The translations under genes were made by a program, and so were the position numbers. This document shows positions 7,586 through 17,500 of a stretch of DNA of 18,208 bases, in pieces (position 1 is the first letter of the stretch; each line of letters begins with the position of its first letter). The notes beneath the pieces are model-generated. The model did not search any database. It was not told the origin of the DNA and saw only the letters and a list, made by a program, of their open reading frames with translations. The stretch comes from an uncultured Prevotellaceae bacterium (GTDB taxonomy: Bacteria; Bacteroidota; Bacteroidia; Bacteroidales; Bacteroidaceae), in assembly GCA_947176655.1 (NCBI GenBank), contig CAMWRK010000012.1, positions 1-18,208 of the forward strand, given 5' to 3'.

Positions 7586-8860
7586 ATGGATACAAAATTG
7601 ATTTTATGCAGTATCGCAGTATTCCTGGTAATCATCCTTGTGCTGGTTATCATTCTGCTTGTTGCCAAGAAGTACTTGTCGCCCAGCGGCAATGTCACTA
7701 TTACCATTAACGGTAAAGATAAGGTTTCAGTTCCTCAGGGCGGCTCTCTGTTGAGCACCATGTCCGAACAGGGTATCTTCCTGCCCAGTGCCTGCGGCGG
7801 TAAAGGTTCCTGCGGCCAGTGCAAGGTTCAGGTTCCTGTTGGCGGTGGAGAGATTCTGGATAGTGAGAAAGGACATTTCACACGTAAGCAGATTAAGGAG
7901 AACTGGCGTTTAGGATGTCAGTGCAAGGTAAAGAATGATCTGGAGATAAAGGTCGCAGACTCAGTCATGGGAGTCAAGGAATGGGAGTGTACCGTTATCG
8001 GTAACCGCAATGTCGCCACCTTCATCAAAGAGTACAAGGTTGCCCTGCCCAAAGGCGAGCACATGGACTTCGAGCCTGGTTCCTATGCCCAGATCAAGAT
8101 TCCCGCATTCAGCATTGACTATGACAAGGATATGGATAAGTCACTCATTGGCGACACCTATCTGCCGGCATGGGAGAAGTTCGGGCTGTTCGGCTTGAAG
8201 TGTGTAAACGACACTCCGACGATACGTGCCTACTCTATGGCCAATTATCCTGACGAGGGTGACATCATCACGCTGAATGTACGTATTGCCACACCTCCCT
8301 TCAAACCGAAGGATCAGGGTCCTGGCTTCATGGACGTCAATCCCGGTATCGCTTCTTCCTATATATTCAGTCTGAAGCCCGGCGACAAGGTGATAATGAG
8401 TGGCCCTTACGGCGAGTTCCATCCGAGATACGACAGCACGCGTGAAATGATATGGGTCGGTGGCGGTGCCGGTATGGCTCCTCTGCGTGCCCAGATAATG
8501 CACATGCTGAAGACACGCCAGTGCCGTGACCGTCAGATGCATTACTTCTACGGTGCCCGTGCATTGGAGGAGATACCGTTCCTGGATGATTTCCTCGCAC
8601 TGGAGAAGGAGTTCGACAACTTCCACTTCCATCTGGCACTGGATCGTCCCGACCCCAAGGCTGATGCAGCCGGCATCAAGTACACGGCAGGTTTCGTCGC
8701 ACCGGTTATGGGCGACACTTACCTGAAACAGCATGAAAGTCCGGAAGATTGTGAGTACTATCTTTGCGGTCCTCCAATGATGGCCAAGACTGTTCTCGAC
8801 CTTCTCTACAGCCTCGGCGTAGAGAAAGACATGATCAGTTTCGATGATTTCGGTGGATGA
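7586..8860 (+). CDS. nqrF: Na+-translocating NADH:quinone reductase subunit F
   Basis: This 424-residue subunit takes electrons from NADH and is the entry point of the complex. It has an N-terminal membrane helix (about 5-27), then a 2Fe-2S ferredoxin domain with Cys70, Cys76, Cys79 and Cys111, the same spacing as in the Vibrio protein. The FAD-binding motif RAYSMAN is at 214-220 and the nucleotide-binding glycine motif GGGAGMAPLRAQ at 292-303. CGPPMM (394-399) and the C-terminal FDDFGG follow. It is the last gene of the operon. The downstream gap holds hairpins that may end or stabilise the transcript. Confidence 0.97.
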   Translation: MDTKLILCSIAVFLVIILVLVIILLVAKKYLSPSGNVTITINGKDKVSVPQGGSLLSTMSEQGIFLPSACGGKGSCGQCKVQVPVGGGEILDSEKGHFTRKQIKENWRLGCQCKVKNDLEIKVADSVMGVKEWECTVIGNRNVATFIKEYKVALPKGEHMDFEPGSYAQIKIPAFSIDYDKDMDKSLIGDTYLPAWEKFGLFGLKCVNDTPTIRAYSMANYPDEGDIITLNVRIATPPFKPKDQGPGFMDVNPGIASSYIFSLKPGDKVIMSGPYGEFHPRYDSTREMIWVGGGAGMAPLRAQIMHMLKTRQCRDRQMHYFYGARALEEIPFLDDFLALEKEFDNFHFHLALDRPDPKADAAGIKYTAGFVAPVMGDTYLKQHESPEDCEYYLCGPPMMAKTVLDLLYSLGVEKDMISFDDFGG

Positions 8861-8878
8861 CAGTTATAACTATAACTC

Positions 8879-8932
8879 ATTGTGCAGATGTGCTATAATG
8901 TACATTATGTCAAGATGGCACGTCTGTACAAT
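8879..8932 (+). other. Compound RNA hairpin downstream of nqrF
   Basis: ATTGTGCAGATGTGC (8879-8893) pairs with GCACGTCTGTACAAT (8918-8932) as a 15-bp stem in which two positions are G-U wobbles. The wobbles mean it pairs better as RNA than as DNA. The 24-base loop contains the perfect 14-bp palindrome ATAATGTACATTAT (8895-8908), which can form a second hairpin. It starts 18 bases after the nqrF stop. No U-tract follows, so it is not a classic intrinsic terminator. It could be a 3'-end stability element for nqr mRNA or a leader element for the susC-like gene. A second palindrome, CGATATATCG, follows at 8933-8942. Confidence 0.55.
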
Positions 8933-8983
8933 CGATATATCGGGTTCTATGTAAATGCTTTTGAAATTGTCCAAATACGGTAA

Positions 8984-9000
8984 AGTAGGAAATAGTAGGA
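8984..9000. repeat. Direct repeat AGTAGGA with 10-bp period
   Basis: AGTAGGA occurs at 8984-8990 and 8994-9000, one helical turn apart, about 90 bases upstream of the susC-like start. The spacing suits a regulator binding in tandem, but the repeat is short. Confidence 0.3.
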
Positions 9001-9037
9001 TTCAAAGTATTTATATAGAATCCGATATGTTTTTTTT
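8998..9037 (+). terminator. Weak terminator-like or attenuator-like hairpin with T8 tract
   Basis: GGATTC (8998-9003) and GAATCC (9018-9023) form a 6-bp stem around a 14-base AT-rich loop. Six bases later comes an uninterrupted run of eight T (9030-9037). The stem is short and set back from the T-run, so it would be a weak terminator. It ends 48 bases before the susC-like ATG. It could stop nqr read-through or attenuate transcription entering the sus locus. No convincing TAnnTTTG promoter was found between 8861 and 9085. Confidence 0.35.
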
Positions 9038-9085
9038 GATGAAATAGTCACCATAAATATAAAGTTAACCTATACAAACAGTATC

Positions 9086-12000
9086 ATGAAGATGAAACTA
9101 ACTCGTAAGGAGCTGGCCATTATGATTTCATTGTTGGCAGCATGCCCTGTGGCAAGTGTATCTGCAATGGTTTCGAACGCGTCGGCTCTTATTACAGCCG
9201 TCGCTCCGGAAAATGAAGTGACTGGTGTTGTGAGCGATGCAGAAGGTTATCCGCTGCCTGGCGTTAAGGTTCAGGTGAAGGGTACTCAAACAATAGCCGT
9301 AACTGACATTGACGGCAAGTACAGCATTAGGATTGACGGCAAGACCGCTCAACTTGTATTCTCATACATAGGATGTAAGACAGAGACCAAGCCGGTAACA
9401 GCCGGCGCCAGACTGAATGTCACCATGAAGGATGAGCCAAAGGCTATGGATCAGGTAGTCGTTACCGCTATGGGTATTCTGCGTAAGGAAAAGACTTTGA
9501 CTTATGCAACCCAAAGTATTAAGGCCGAGGATTTGCAGAAGGTACCTTCAATTGATGCGACAACAGGTCTTGAGGGTAAGATCTCCGGTCTGACAATCAC
9601 TCCAAGCGCAGGTGGTGCCGGTGGTTCAAGTAAGATTCTGTTGCGTGGCAACAACTCGATTATGGGTAACAACGAACCTTTGATTGTTGTGGACGGTGTC
9701 CCTATGAACAACGACAAGCACGGAAGCGATGATGGCGCTGAAGGTTTTGGTGAGTATGCCTCCGCTGGTGGCGGCGATGCCCTGTCACTCATCAATCCTG
9801 ATGACATCGAGAGCATTAACTTCCTGAAGGGTGCCAATGCAGCTGCTCTTTACGGCTCGCAGGCTGCCAACGGCGTTGTAATGATTACGACAAAGAAAGG
9901 CAGGGTCGGCAAACTTGATGTCTCTCTTACCAGCAACGTTCAGGTTGACATGGCACTGTCTACACCGAGGATCCAGAATCAGTACGGTGCTGCTATCCGG
10001 GACAACTATAACGGCACATACTCAATCGGTGCTACGGCATGGGGCAACAAAGTCGTACACTCAATGGCCGGTGCGGTTTCTACACCATTGGATCCTGATA
10101 AGTTTGCTTACTATAATGACAAGGGCATATATGTTGACAGACGTGACATCCATCTGACTAATGTAGCCAGAAACAACGTAAGCGATTTTTATCGTCCCGG
10201 CACTACTCTCAACAACTCTGTTGCGTTGAGTGGCGGTACAGAAAAGGTAAAGACTTATGTTTCCATTGCCAACTCCCATGCTACCGGTATTGTTCAGAAC
10301 AACAGCTATAACCGTAATTCCGTTGCTCTGCGTCAAGCATACGCATTGTGGGACCGTGGCGAGAAGAAGTGGTTCAATTCTGCCAAAGCAGAAATCTCAC
10401 TGAACTATGTAGAGGCCCGTACCAACAACCGTATCAGTGGCGGTACAGTCCAAAACCCGATCTATCACCTGTACATGGCTCCTGCAAATATTGACATGGC
10501 TTATTATAAGTCGCTCTATTCGACAGAGGGTACATGGAGAACCAATAATCAGGCAATATTTGAAAAGAATTCTTCCGGAGGTTATGATCTTGTCAGGCCA
10601 AATCCGGCAGACCAGCCTCAGTATACAGGCACGATGCAGAATTGGGCTTATCAGGCAGCCAAACAGAACAACCCCTACGCTTTACTCAATATGAACCAGA
10701 GTCATCAGAAGGAAATGCGCGTATATGGCTATGGTCAGGCAAACATCAGTATATATGATGGCCTGTCATTCCAGGCCCGTTTTTCTCTGAACAAGTACAA
10801 GTACAATACGGAGAGCAACCGTTATGCCGGTACATGGGCCGCAGACAACATGTATGACTTCGGTACGTACAGCAAGGGTGACCAGACTTCTACAGAAATG
10901 TATGTTGACTATCTTCTGTCATATAACAAAATCTTTAAGAAGGATTGGAGCCTTTCTGCTACAGTCGGCTATGTCGGTCACACTATCAAAGGTGAAGAAA
11001 CAAAGACGTACGTCGGCAATGCGACAATGGTCGATCCCGACAGAATGAAGTTCAACCAGGGGGTGAATATATTTGATGTCAGTGCAGGCGGTGTAGGCAC
11101 CACTTCTACAACCAATTCAAGTGCTTGGGATCAGGCAGCGTTGGCCACTGTCCAGCTTGGTTGGAAGGATGCTGTCTACGTTGACGGTTCTTACCGCGAG
11201 GACTGGTATCGTCCGTTCAAACAGTTCGCATCTTACGGCACCCCCACCCACTATGGATACTTCGGTGTCGGCGGCTCTGTAATTATCAGCAGCCTGACTG
11301 ATCTCCCTGAATGGTTCTCGTATCTGAAAGGACGTCTGTCTTATTCTCAGGTCGGTAACTCCATTCCTAACAAATACTATTATTCCGGTAATTACAATTA
11401 TTTGACTGGCGCAACGACTGTTTCCAACTACATCATAGAGAATCCCCGCCCGGAGACGACAAAGTCGTTCGAGTTAGGTTTCGAGACGATGTTCCTTGAC
11501 GACAGACTGAGCCTTGATGTCACATATTACAACAGTGCATTGCACAATATGTATATCGAGACCGGTTCAAGTGCCGGCAAGGTAATTGTCAGCAACAGTG
11601 CCCTTGTACGCAATCAGGGTGTAGAACTTACTGCCGGTTACAACTTTAAGTTCGGTAAGGACTGGCGTTGGAAAACTTCGGTGAACTATTCTTATAACTA
11701 CAACGAGATAGAGAAGACAGCATACGACGAGAAGGGTAGCGAGAAGAAACTCTCCATGACCATAGCAAACTGTGTCCAGGTTCCCTATAAATCCGGAACG
11801 GCTTATGGCGAAATGTATGTTTCTGACTTTGCTCGCTACAAGGCAACGGATCCGGAGGTAATAGCTGATCCAAGCTGGCTTGGCAAGGTCAAGGTCGGAG
11901 CCAACGGTAATGTTACTACTGATACGGAAAATCCTTACTCGATCAGAGTCGGTAACATGTATTCCCCTCATCAGCTTGGATGGAGCAATAATATCAGCTG

Positions 12001-12559
12001 GAAGAACTTCTCTCTGTCCTTCCTTATCAATGGCCGTATCGGTGGTCACATCGTTGATCTTACCGAGGCGTATCTGGATATGGCCGGTATGAGCCAGCGT
12101 ACAGCAGATGCACGCAATCACTCCGATGCTATGGGATGGACACAGGTTAACCCTGTAACAGGTGCCAAGACCTACATGATGCATGTTCCCGGTGCTCCTG
12201 ATGGCCAGCTCTCAAGCGTCGAGGGTTATTACAATTCCATCGGCAGCGGTAAGATTGCAAGCCAGTATGCCTACTCTGCAACAAACTTCCGTTTGCGTGA
12301 GTTGACCTTCGGTTATATGTTCCGCGACCTTTTGGGTGCCGGCAATCATCTGAGCCTTTCATTCGTGGCACGCAACTTGTTCTTCATCTACAGGGACTCT
12401 CCGTCGGATCCTGACGTGGCAATGTCTACCGGCAACTCTCTGAGCGGTGTCGCATGCTTCAACTTCCCGAGCACACGTACATTCGGTTTCTCTGCAAAGC
12501 TCAACTTCGGTGTGGGCAGCCACTCAAGCAAGACAAGCAAGATTCTTGCTGCATACTAA
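9086..12559 (+). CDS. SusC/RagA-family TonB-dependent outer-membrane transporter
   Basis: This 1157-residue outer-membrane transporter of the SusC family imports oligosaccharides with its SusD-like partner, powered by TonB. A signal peptide occupies about residues 1-27 (SLLAACPVASVSA). A carboxypeptidase-D-like regulatory domain follows at about 44-115 (VTGVVSDAEGYPLPGVKVQV). A TonB-box-like stretch (MDQVVVTAMG) is at 121-130. The plug domain carries the SusC signature LRGNNSIMGNNEPLIVVDGV at 187-205 or so. The remainder is a beta-barrel rich in Tyr, Asn and Trp. The protein does not stop at the usual terminal aromatic of the last strand (KLNF) but adds a tail of about 15 residues, rich in Ser and Lys. 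It is the first gene of a susC-susD-GH85-GH85 locus, which suggests N-glycan-derived oligosaccharides as cargo; that is inferred from context. A second ATG two codons in is an equal start candidate. Confidence 0.93.
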   Translation: MKMKLTRKELAIMISLLAACPVASVSAMVSNASALITAVAPENEVTGVVSDAEGYPLPGVKVQVKGTQTIAVTDIDGKYSIRIDGKTAQLVFSYIGCKTETKPVTAGARLNVTMKDEPKAMDQVVVTAMGILRKEKTLTYATQSIKAEDLQKVPSIDATTGLEGKISGLTITPSAGGAGGSSKILLRGNNSIMGNNEPLIVVDGVPMNNDKHGSDDGAEGFGEYASAGGGDALSLINPDDIESINFLKGANAAALYGSQAANGVVMITTKKGRVGKLDVSLTSNVQVDMALSTPRIQNQYGAAIRDNYNGTYSIGATAWGNKVVHSMAGAVSTPLDPDKFAYYNDKGIYVDRRDIHLTNVARNNVSDFYRPGTTLNNSVALSGGTEKVKTYVSIANSHATGIVQNNSYNRNSVALRQAYALWDRGEKKWFNSAKAEISLNYVEARTNNRISGGTVQNPIYHLYMAPANIDMAYYKSLYSTEGTWRTNNQAIFEKNSSGGYDLVRPNPADQPQYTGTMQNWAYQAAKQNNPYALLNMNQSHQKEMRVYGYGQANISIYDGLSFQARFSLNKYKYNTESNRYAGTWAADNMYDFGTYSKGDQTSTEMYVDYLLSYNKIFKKDWSLSATVGYVGHTIKGEETKTYVGNATMVDPDRMKFNQGVNIFDVSAGGVGTTSTTNSSAWDQAALATVQLGWKDAVYVDGSYREDWYRPFKQFASYGTPTHYGYFGVGGSVIISSLTDLPEWFSYLKGRLSYSQVGNSIPNKYYYSGNYNYLTGATTVSNYIIENPRPETTKSFELGFETMFLDDRLSLDVTYYNSALHNMYIETGSSAGKVIVSNSALVRNQGVELTAGYNFKFGKDWRWKTSVNYSYNYNEIEKTAYDEKGSEKKLSMTIANCVQVPYKSGTAYGEMYVSDFARYKATDPEVIADPSWLGKVKVGANGNVTTDTENPYSIRVGNMYSPHQLGWSNNISWKNFSLSFLINGRIGGHIVDLTEAYLDMAGMSQRTADARNHSDAMGWTQVNPVTGAKTYMMHVPGAPDGQLSSVEGYYNSIGSGKIASQYAYSATNFRLRELTFGYMFRDLLGAGNHLSLSFVARNLFFIYRDSPSDPDVAMSTGNSLSGVACFNFPSTRTFGFSAKLNFGVGSHSSKTSKILAAY

Positions 12560-12617
12560 CCGTATTGCTATTGTAACAGTGAAGAGAAAATAATCACAAC
12601 AGATAACTGATATAGAA

Positions 12618-12628
12618 TTATAGGTTAT
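12618..12628 (+). repeat. TTATnGGTTAT motif, copy 1 (before the susD-like gene)
   Basis: TTATAGGTTAT overlaps the first two bases of the susD-like start codon. Near-identical copies lie at 14443-14453 and 17659-17669, one in each following gap of the locus. Confidence 0.4.
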
Positions 12629-14432
12629 GAAACGTACACACCTAATTTATTATATAGGCACTATGGCATTTGCCATGGCAGGCATGACTTCATGTCTTGA
12701 TTTTGACAATCCCGGTTCAGAGTTCTCGATAACACAGACAGTTACTTCAAGTGTTGTATATCATGGCAAACCAACCGATATCCAGGCTTTGGTTACTGCC
12801 ACTTCCGAAGAAAATCTGGATGAAGTGATATCGGAGATGTCTACAGAGTTCAACCAGATGCTTGGCGGTGAATTCTCGCTCCGTGGAGGCAAGAATGCCG
12901 CATATCCGGGGGGGCACGCATATCAGCGCCAGTATGCTCTGGGACCTGACGTCTATGCCCAGTATGCAACAATACCTCATCATGACTTCATGTATGGTGA
13001 ACAGACTTCTGCATATTATATCAACAATGACTTCAACGGCGGTCCCAACAGCTCTTACATAATGGTCAAGAATGCCATGGCTCCAGTGTTGAACAATCCC
13101 GCTGTTGACTCAATCCCTGAGATGAAGGCAATTGCTCTTCTCATTCACGATGTTGCCGCCCAGGAGGTAGCGGACATTTATGGTCCGTTCCCGTATTTCG
13201 AGTACCTTGAGAACAAGCTTGAAAGTCCTTTCAAGTACAACACCCTTGAGCAAATCTACAAGACTATCGCAACGAACATTGATTCCGAACTTGAATGTTT
13301 CAGTAAGTGGAATGAGCGTCCGGACTGGTATCAGAAGAAGGTACGCCAGCTTGTGTATAAGTACACGAAATTGAATAACGACGAGGAGAATGGTGTTCAG
13401 GATATGAGCACATGGATTCGCATGGCCAATTCTCTGAAACTTCGTATGGCAATGCATATAGTAAAGGTAGAGCCTGCTCTTGCCAGGGAATGGGCCGAGG
13501 CTGCTGTTGCCGGCGGTGTTGTCGAAGAATACCGACATGAGATTTCGCTCAGTCCGCTGATGCTTGGCTTTACAATGCCACTTTGCGAGATATCTGAGTC
13601 ATGGGGTGATACACGTCTCAGTGCCAGCTTCGCTTCAATGCTTATTTCTTTGCAGCACCCGTTCCTGGGCTATCTGTTCAGCAAGAACTCCGGTGACCTT
13701 CATAGCGAGAGAGACGGCAGTGTTATGTCAAAGGACAGTGAATACTGCGGTATTCGTGACGGTGCACACACAGGTGTCGGTCAGGCTTATGCCAACAATG
13801 AGTACATCGGTTTTTCCAAGATTATCACAGGTGGCGACTTTGTTCCCAATGCTCCTCTTTACATATTCAAGCTTGCGGAAATTGAGTTCCTGCGTGCAGA
13901 AGGCGCTTTGCGCGGCTGGAATATGGGCGGTAGTGCGGCACAGTTCTATGAGGCCGGCATCCGCCACGCAGACTTTGCCGACCGCATCATGGAGTTTGAC
14001 ACAGACTACTCCGGCAAGGTAGACGAATACCTTGAACTCGAAAATGCAGTTCCTTATACCTGGAAAGATCCCATAGGCAAGGAGGAAGATGTGGAGTCGG
14101 TAACGACAATCGGTGTCAAGTGGAACGATGCCGAAAGCCTTGAGACCAAGCTCGAGAAGATAATTACCCAGAAGTACATCGCTCTCTGGCCGAACTCTAT
14201 CGAGGCATGGGCCGAACTTCGCAGAACAGGTTATCCCAAAGTATTCCCTGTCCTGAATCCCGGTGACGGTGACGGCTCTCTCCGCTATGGCGACCTGATC
14301 CGCCGTATGCCATGGAACCCGCAGGATGCCGCTACCGAGGATGATATAGCAAATTCAGGTCTTGAGGCACTTGGCGGTGCCGACCAGCAGGCTACGCGTC
14401 TTTGGTGGGACATCGATGCTCCTAACTTCTAA
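12627..14432 (+). CDS. SusD/RagB-family surface glycan-binding lipoprotein
   Basis: This 601-residue lipoprotein is predicted to form the lid over the SusC-like channel and bind glycan at the cell surface. Residues 1-22 are a signal peptide ending in a lipobox (GMTSC), with Cys23 as the lipidated residue. The mature protein starts LDFDNPGSEF. Family features include the aromatic- and Asn-rich segments around 95-150, the phrase VADIYGPFPYFEYL at about 178-191 followed by LEQIYKTI, and a C-terminal region with ALWPNSIEAWAELRRTGYP, ending in RLWWDIDAPNF. This resembles the SusD-like group in which the C-terminus ends in an RLWWD-type motif. It lies 67 bases after the susC-like gene, the standard order. 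Ligand specificity cannot be read from the sequence. Confidence 0.92.
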   Translation: MKRTHLIYYIGTMAFAMAGMTSCLDFDNPGSEFSITQTVTSSVVYHGKPTDIQALVTATSEENLDEVISEMSTEFNQMLGGEFSLRGGKNAAYPGGHAYQRQYALGPDVYAQYATIPHHDFMYGEQTSAYYINNDFNGGPNSSYIMVKNAMAPVLNNPAVDSIPEMKAIALLIHDVAAQEVADIYGPFPYFEYLENKLESPFKYNTLEQIYKTIATNIDSELECFSKWNERPDWYQKKVRQLVYKYTKLNNDEENGVQDMSTWIRMANSLKLRMAMHIVKVEPALAREWAEAAVAGGVVEEYRHEISLSPLMLGFTMPLCEISESWGDTRLSASFASMLISLQHPFLGYLFSKNSGDLHSERDGSVMSKDSEYCGIRDGAHTGVGQAYANNEYIGFSKIITGGDFVPNAPLYIFKLAEIEFLRAEGALRGWNMGGSAAQFYEAGIRHADFADRIMEFDTDYSGKVDEYLELENAVPYTWKDPIGKEEDVESVTTIGVKWNDAESLETKLEKIITQKYIALWPNSIEAWAELRRTGYPKVFPVLNPGDGDGSLRYGDLIRRMPWNPQDAATEDDIANSGLEALGGADQQATRLWWDIDAPNF

Positions 14433-14442
14433 AGATACATGT

Positions 14443-14538
14443 TTATGGGTTATAGATATAAGAGTCTTGATGATGCGGCTGATATCTGATAAGGAAACAT
14501 TTGCCGGTATGCAGACCGATAATATCTATAACCTGTAA
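14443..14538. repeat. Long inverted repeat between the susD-like and GH85 genes
   Basis: GGTTATAGATAT at 14448-14459 and ATATCTATAACC at 14522-14533 are perfect 12-base inverted copies 62 bases apart. Allowing two G-U pairs, the stem grows to 17 bp (14443-14459 with 14522-14538). The outer ends carry TTATGGGTTAT on the plus strand and TTACAGGTTAT on the minus strand, both variants of the motif seen before susD and before the second GH85 gene. It begins 10 bases after the susD-like stop and ends 50 bases before the GH85 start. It could be a paired operator or a structured leader RNA. Confidence 0.55.
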
Positions 14539-14588
14539 TCGTTAAATCGAGAATTGACAGAATTGTTTAACCTTAACAACTAAATCTT

Positions 14589-17500
14589 ATGAAAAAAAGA
14601 TTACTTTCTGTTGCCACAATGGCAATGTCAGTTGTTGCAGCAATGTCACAGTTGTCTCCGACTGCCACGACTCAGGTTTATGACCTTGACAAGTTTGGCG
14701 ATGGCGTCATCGATGTGTTCTATACTGCAGACAAGGCTGGCCTGAAGTTCCCGACACAGGCAATGTGGGAGGCTGCCGGTTTTGACATGGCAACAATCAA
14801 CTTCGTACGTACACACGTTGCGAAGAAAGACCTTCTGGATCGTTCCGGCCGCTTGGATCAGAGTACGACAGAGAAGCGCAACCTGTTCATGAATCTGCCC
14901 ATCGGTATCGGTAAGGAGCAGGGTGGCTATCCGTCAGCTAATTTCAGCGACGACACATTCTCAGCCTGGAACTACACCAACATGTTCGGTTCCTGGAACC
15001 ACGGTCTCTTTCATGCATCCGGTGTGACCGGTGACGCCGGTCACAAGAACGGTACCGATGTTCTGGCCGGTATCAAGTTCTTCGAGTCATGGACCGCCGG
15101 CTCTGGTGCAAGCGGCTGGGTAGCGAAGGTTCAGGAAAAGGATCCGCAGGGATATGAAGGTTTCGCATACGTCCGCCCTCTGGTAAACGCTTGTATCTAC
15201 TTTGGCAAAGACGGTATCAACTACAATTTCGAGGATACAGGCTATGACAATTGCAAGGAGTTTCACCGTGCTTGCTACAAGTATGCGGAAGAGTGCGGCA
15301 TGAAGGATTTCCACGTCGCCCTCTATACCGCGGCTTCTTCACTGACAGCATCCAACACGGCAACTCTTCTGGGTACCAAAGCTGACGGTCAGTGCTATGA
15401 CACATTCCTGAACTATTCTGCAAGTAACTTCGCTTCCTCCTATACCATCCGCAGCTCTGTCAACAATGCGGAAAAGATCTTTGGTTCTTGCGAAGATGTC
15501 TATCAGGGTGCATGGATCGTGTCCATGGCTCGCTCATGGACCAATCTGAATGCTTACGAAGAGAACAAGCGAATGGGTATTTGTCTGTGGGGTGAGCATG
15601 CCCAGAGCCGTTTTATGTCATACAACCAGGGTATGGACGGACTCTCATTCCAGGAAAACTACCAGCGTCTTATGGATCGCTTCATGTCAGGCGGCTACCG
15701 TAACCCAGCATCACGTCCAGCCGAGAACAACGGTGCGGACTGGAATGACGGCCTTGCCGGTTTCCAGGGTATTGCACACTATATTGCAGAACGTTCCGTA
15801 ATCAATCATGATCTGCCTTTCACCACCTACTTCTCAACAGGTAACGGTGACCGTTACAACTACAAAGGCAAGATGACTCTTGGTTCATGGTACAACCTTG
15901 GTCAGCAGGATGTTGTTCCCACATACCGCTGGCTGGTATACGAGGCCGGTACTACTACCCCCGTTCTCGATAAAGGCAACCGTGATAATCTGACACTGAA
16001 CGAAGGCGTGCCATTCTTCACAAACCGCGATTCATATATCGGCGGTTCTTCACTTAAGTTTGCCAATACGCAGCCCGTTGACGTGATTCTCTATTACTGC
16101 AATCTCAAGGTCGGTGCTGCCAATCCCAAGGCAACAATGGCATTCAAGAGCCCTGCTGACAAGGCAGCATTCAAGGTTATTGTCCGTCTTAAGGGTGAGA
16201 CACAGTACAAGGAGGTTGCCGCATTCGATGCTGTCAAGGCCGGTCCGTGGAGCGAGCAGACAGTTGCCCTTGACCTGAATCAGGGCGATGTAATAGAATA
16301 TCTTGGTCTGCGCACAACCGGTGACACCAAGGACGTTATGGTTGGTATGCTGTCTCTCACGGATGATGCAACCGTTACTCCTAACGAACTTGAGGATGCT
16401 GTTGTCGAAGTTGTCGAAGAGTGCCAGAAGTCACTTTCTACGAAACTTACATGGAATGTCAAGGGCGAGACAGACCAGTGGGGCATGCTTACAAACGAGG
16501 CTGCCAACATCGACCACTTCCAGATTCTTTACAAGGACGGTGAGAAGGGAGATGCCTACGAGGTTGGCCGCACGACATCCTGGGCCGCTTATGTCGGCAA
16601 TCTGCCTATGACCGAGACCACCGAACCGTGGGTCGGTGTCCGTGCATGCGCAACAGACGGCAAGACGTACTCCAAGATACAGTGGGTCAAGGTAACACGT
16701 GCCGATGCAAGTACTCTTCCCGAGTCGTTCTCTGCCAACGGCAACTATCCGTCCTGTATCCTCGACAACTCTTCCGAAGGTTTGACCAATGCCCTCAACC
16801 AGCGTTACATCGAGAAGTTTGCCGTAACAGGTGCTGATGCCGCTTATGAGTACACGAACACCATCGGCACTCCTTACATGAAGGACATCGCTGCCGGTAT
16901 CTCCGACAAGAATGCAGACAAGACCAACTACATCCTTGCCGATCAGACTTTGAAGATAACCCAGGGTCAGACCCTCACATGCACACTTACGATAGCAAAC
17001 TTCAGTGACGGTCTTCAGTGGTGTACTGCAAAGGGTTACGCAGACTGGGACTGCTCGGAAGGCTTCAATCCGTCTAACGACGAGGATATATGGACATCCG
17101 GTACCAGCAACCAGAAGGCTATCAATGCAGACTTTGGCCAGACAGGCAAGGTAGTGACATTCACTGTCAATGTTCCGGCAGATGCCGTTGTCGGCAACAG
17201 CCTCATCCGTCTGGTATTCTCTGACGCGTGGTTCCCGCACCCGGGTGCTACCGGTGCCACGGCCAAGGGCTTCACCATGGACATTCCTGTTGTCATCAGC
17301 GGTACAAACCCAGGCCGTGAGGCAGAGGTCGATACCCACGATGAGGGTGAGGCGACTCCCGTCATTTACGGTAGTGCAACCGGTATAGACAATGTCGGTG
17401 CTGCGGATAATGGTGTAAGTTCCGCAGAAGTCAAGAACGGTGAGGTTGTATTTACAAACGTGGAGAAAGCCTGGATTTATGATGCAAGCGGTCGTATGGT

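Noticed and set aside
2916..8860. Operon considered as Rnf (ferredoxin:NAD oxidoreductase) instead of Nqr
   Set aside because: NqrA lacks the 4Fe-4S motifs of RnfC, there is no RnfB, and the last gene has the NqrF ferredoxin-FAD-NADH layout.
8879..8932. Hairpin after nqrF as a standard intrinsic terminator
   Set aside because: The stem is strong but the following bases (CGATATATCGGG) contain no U-tract.
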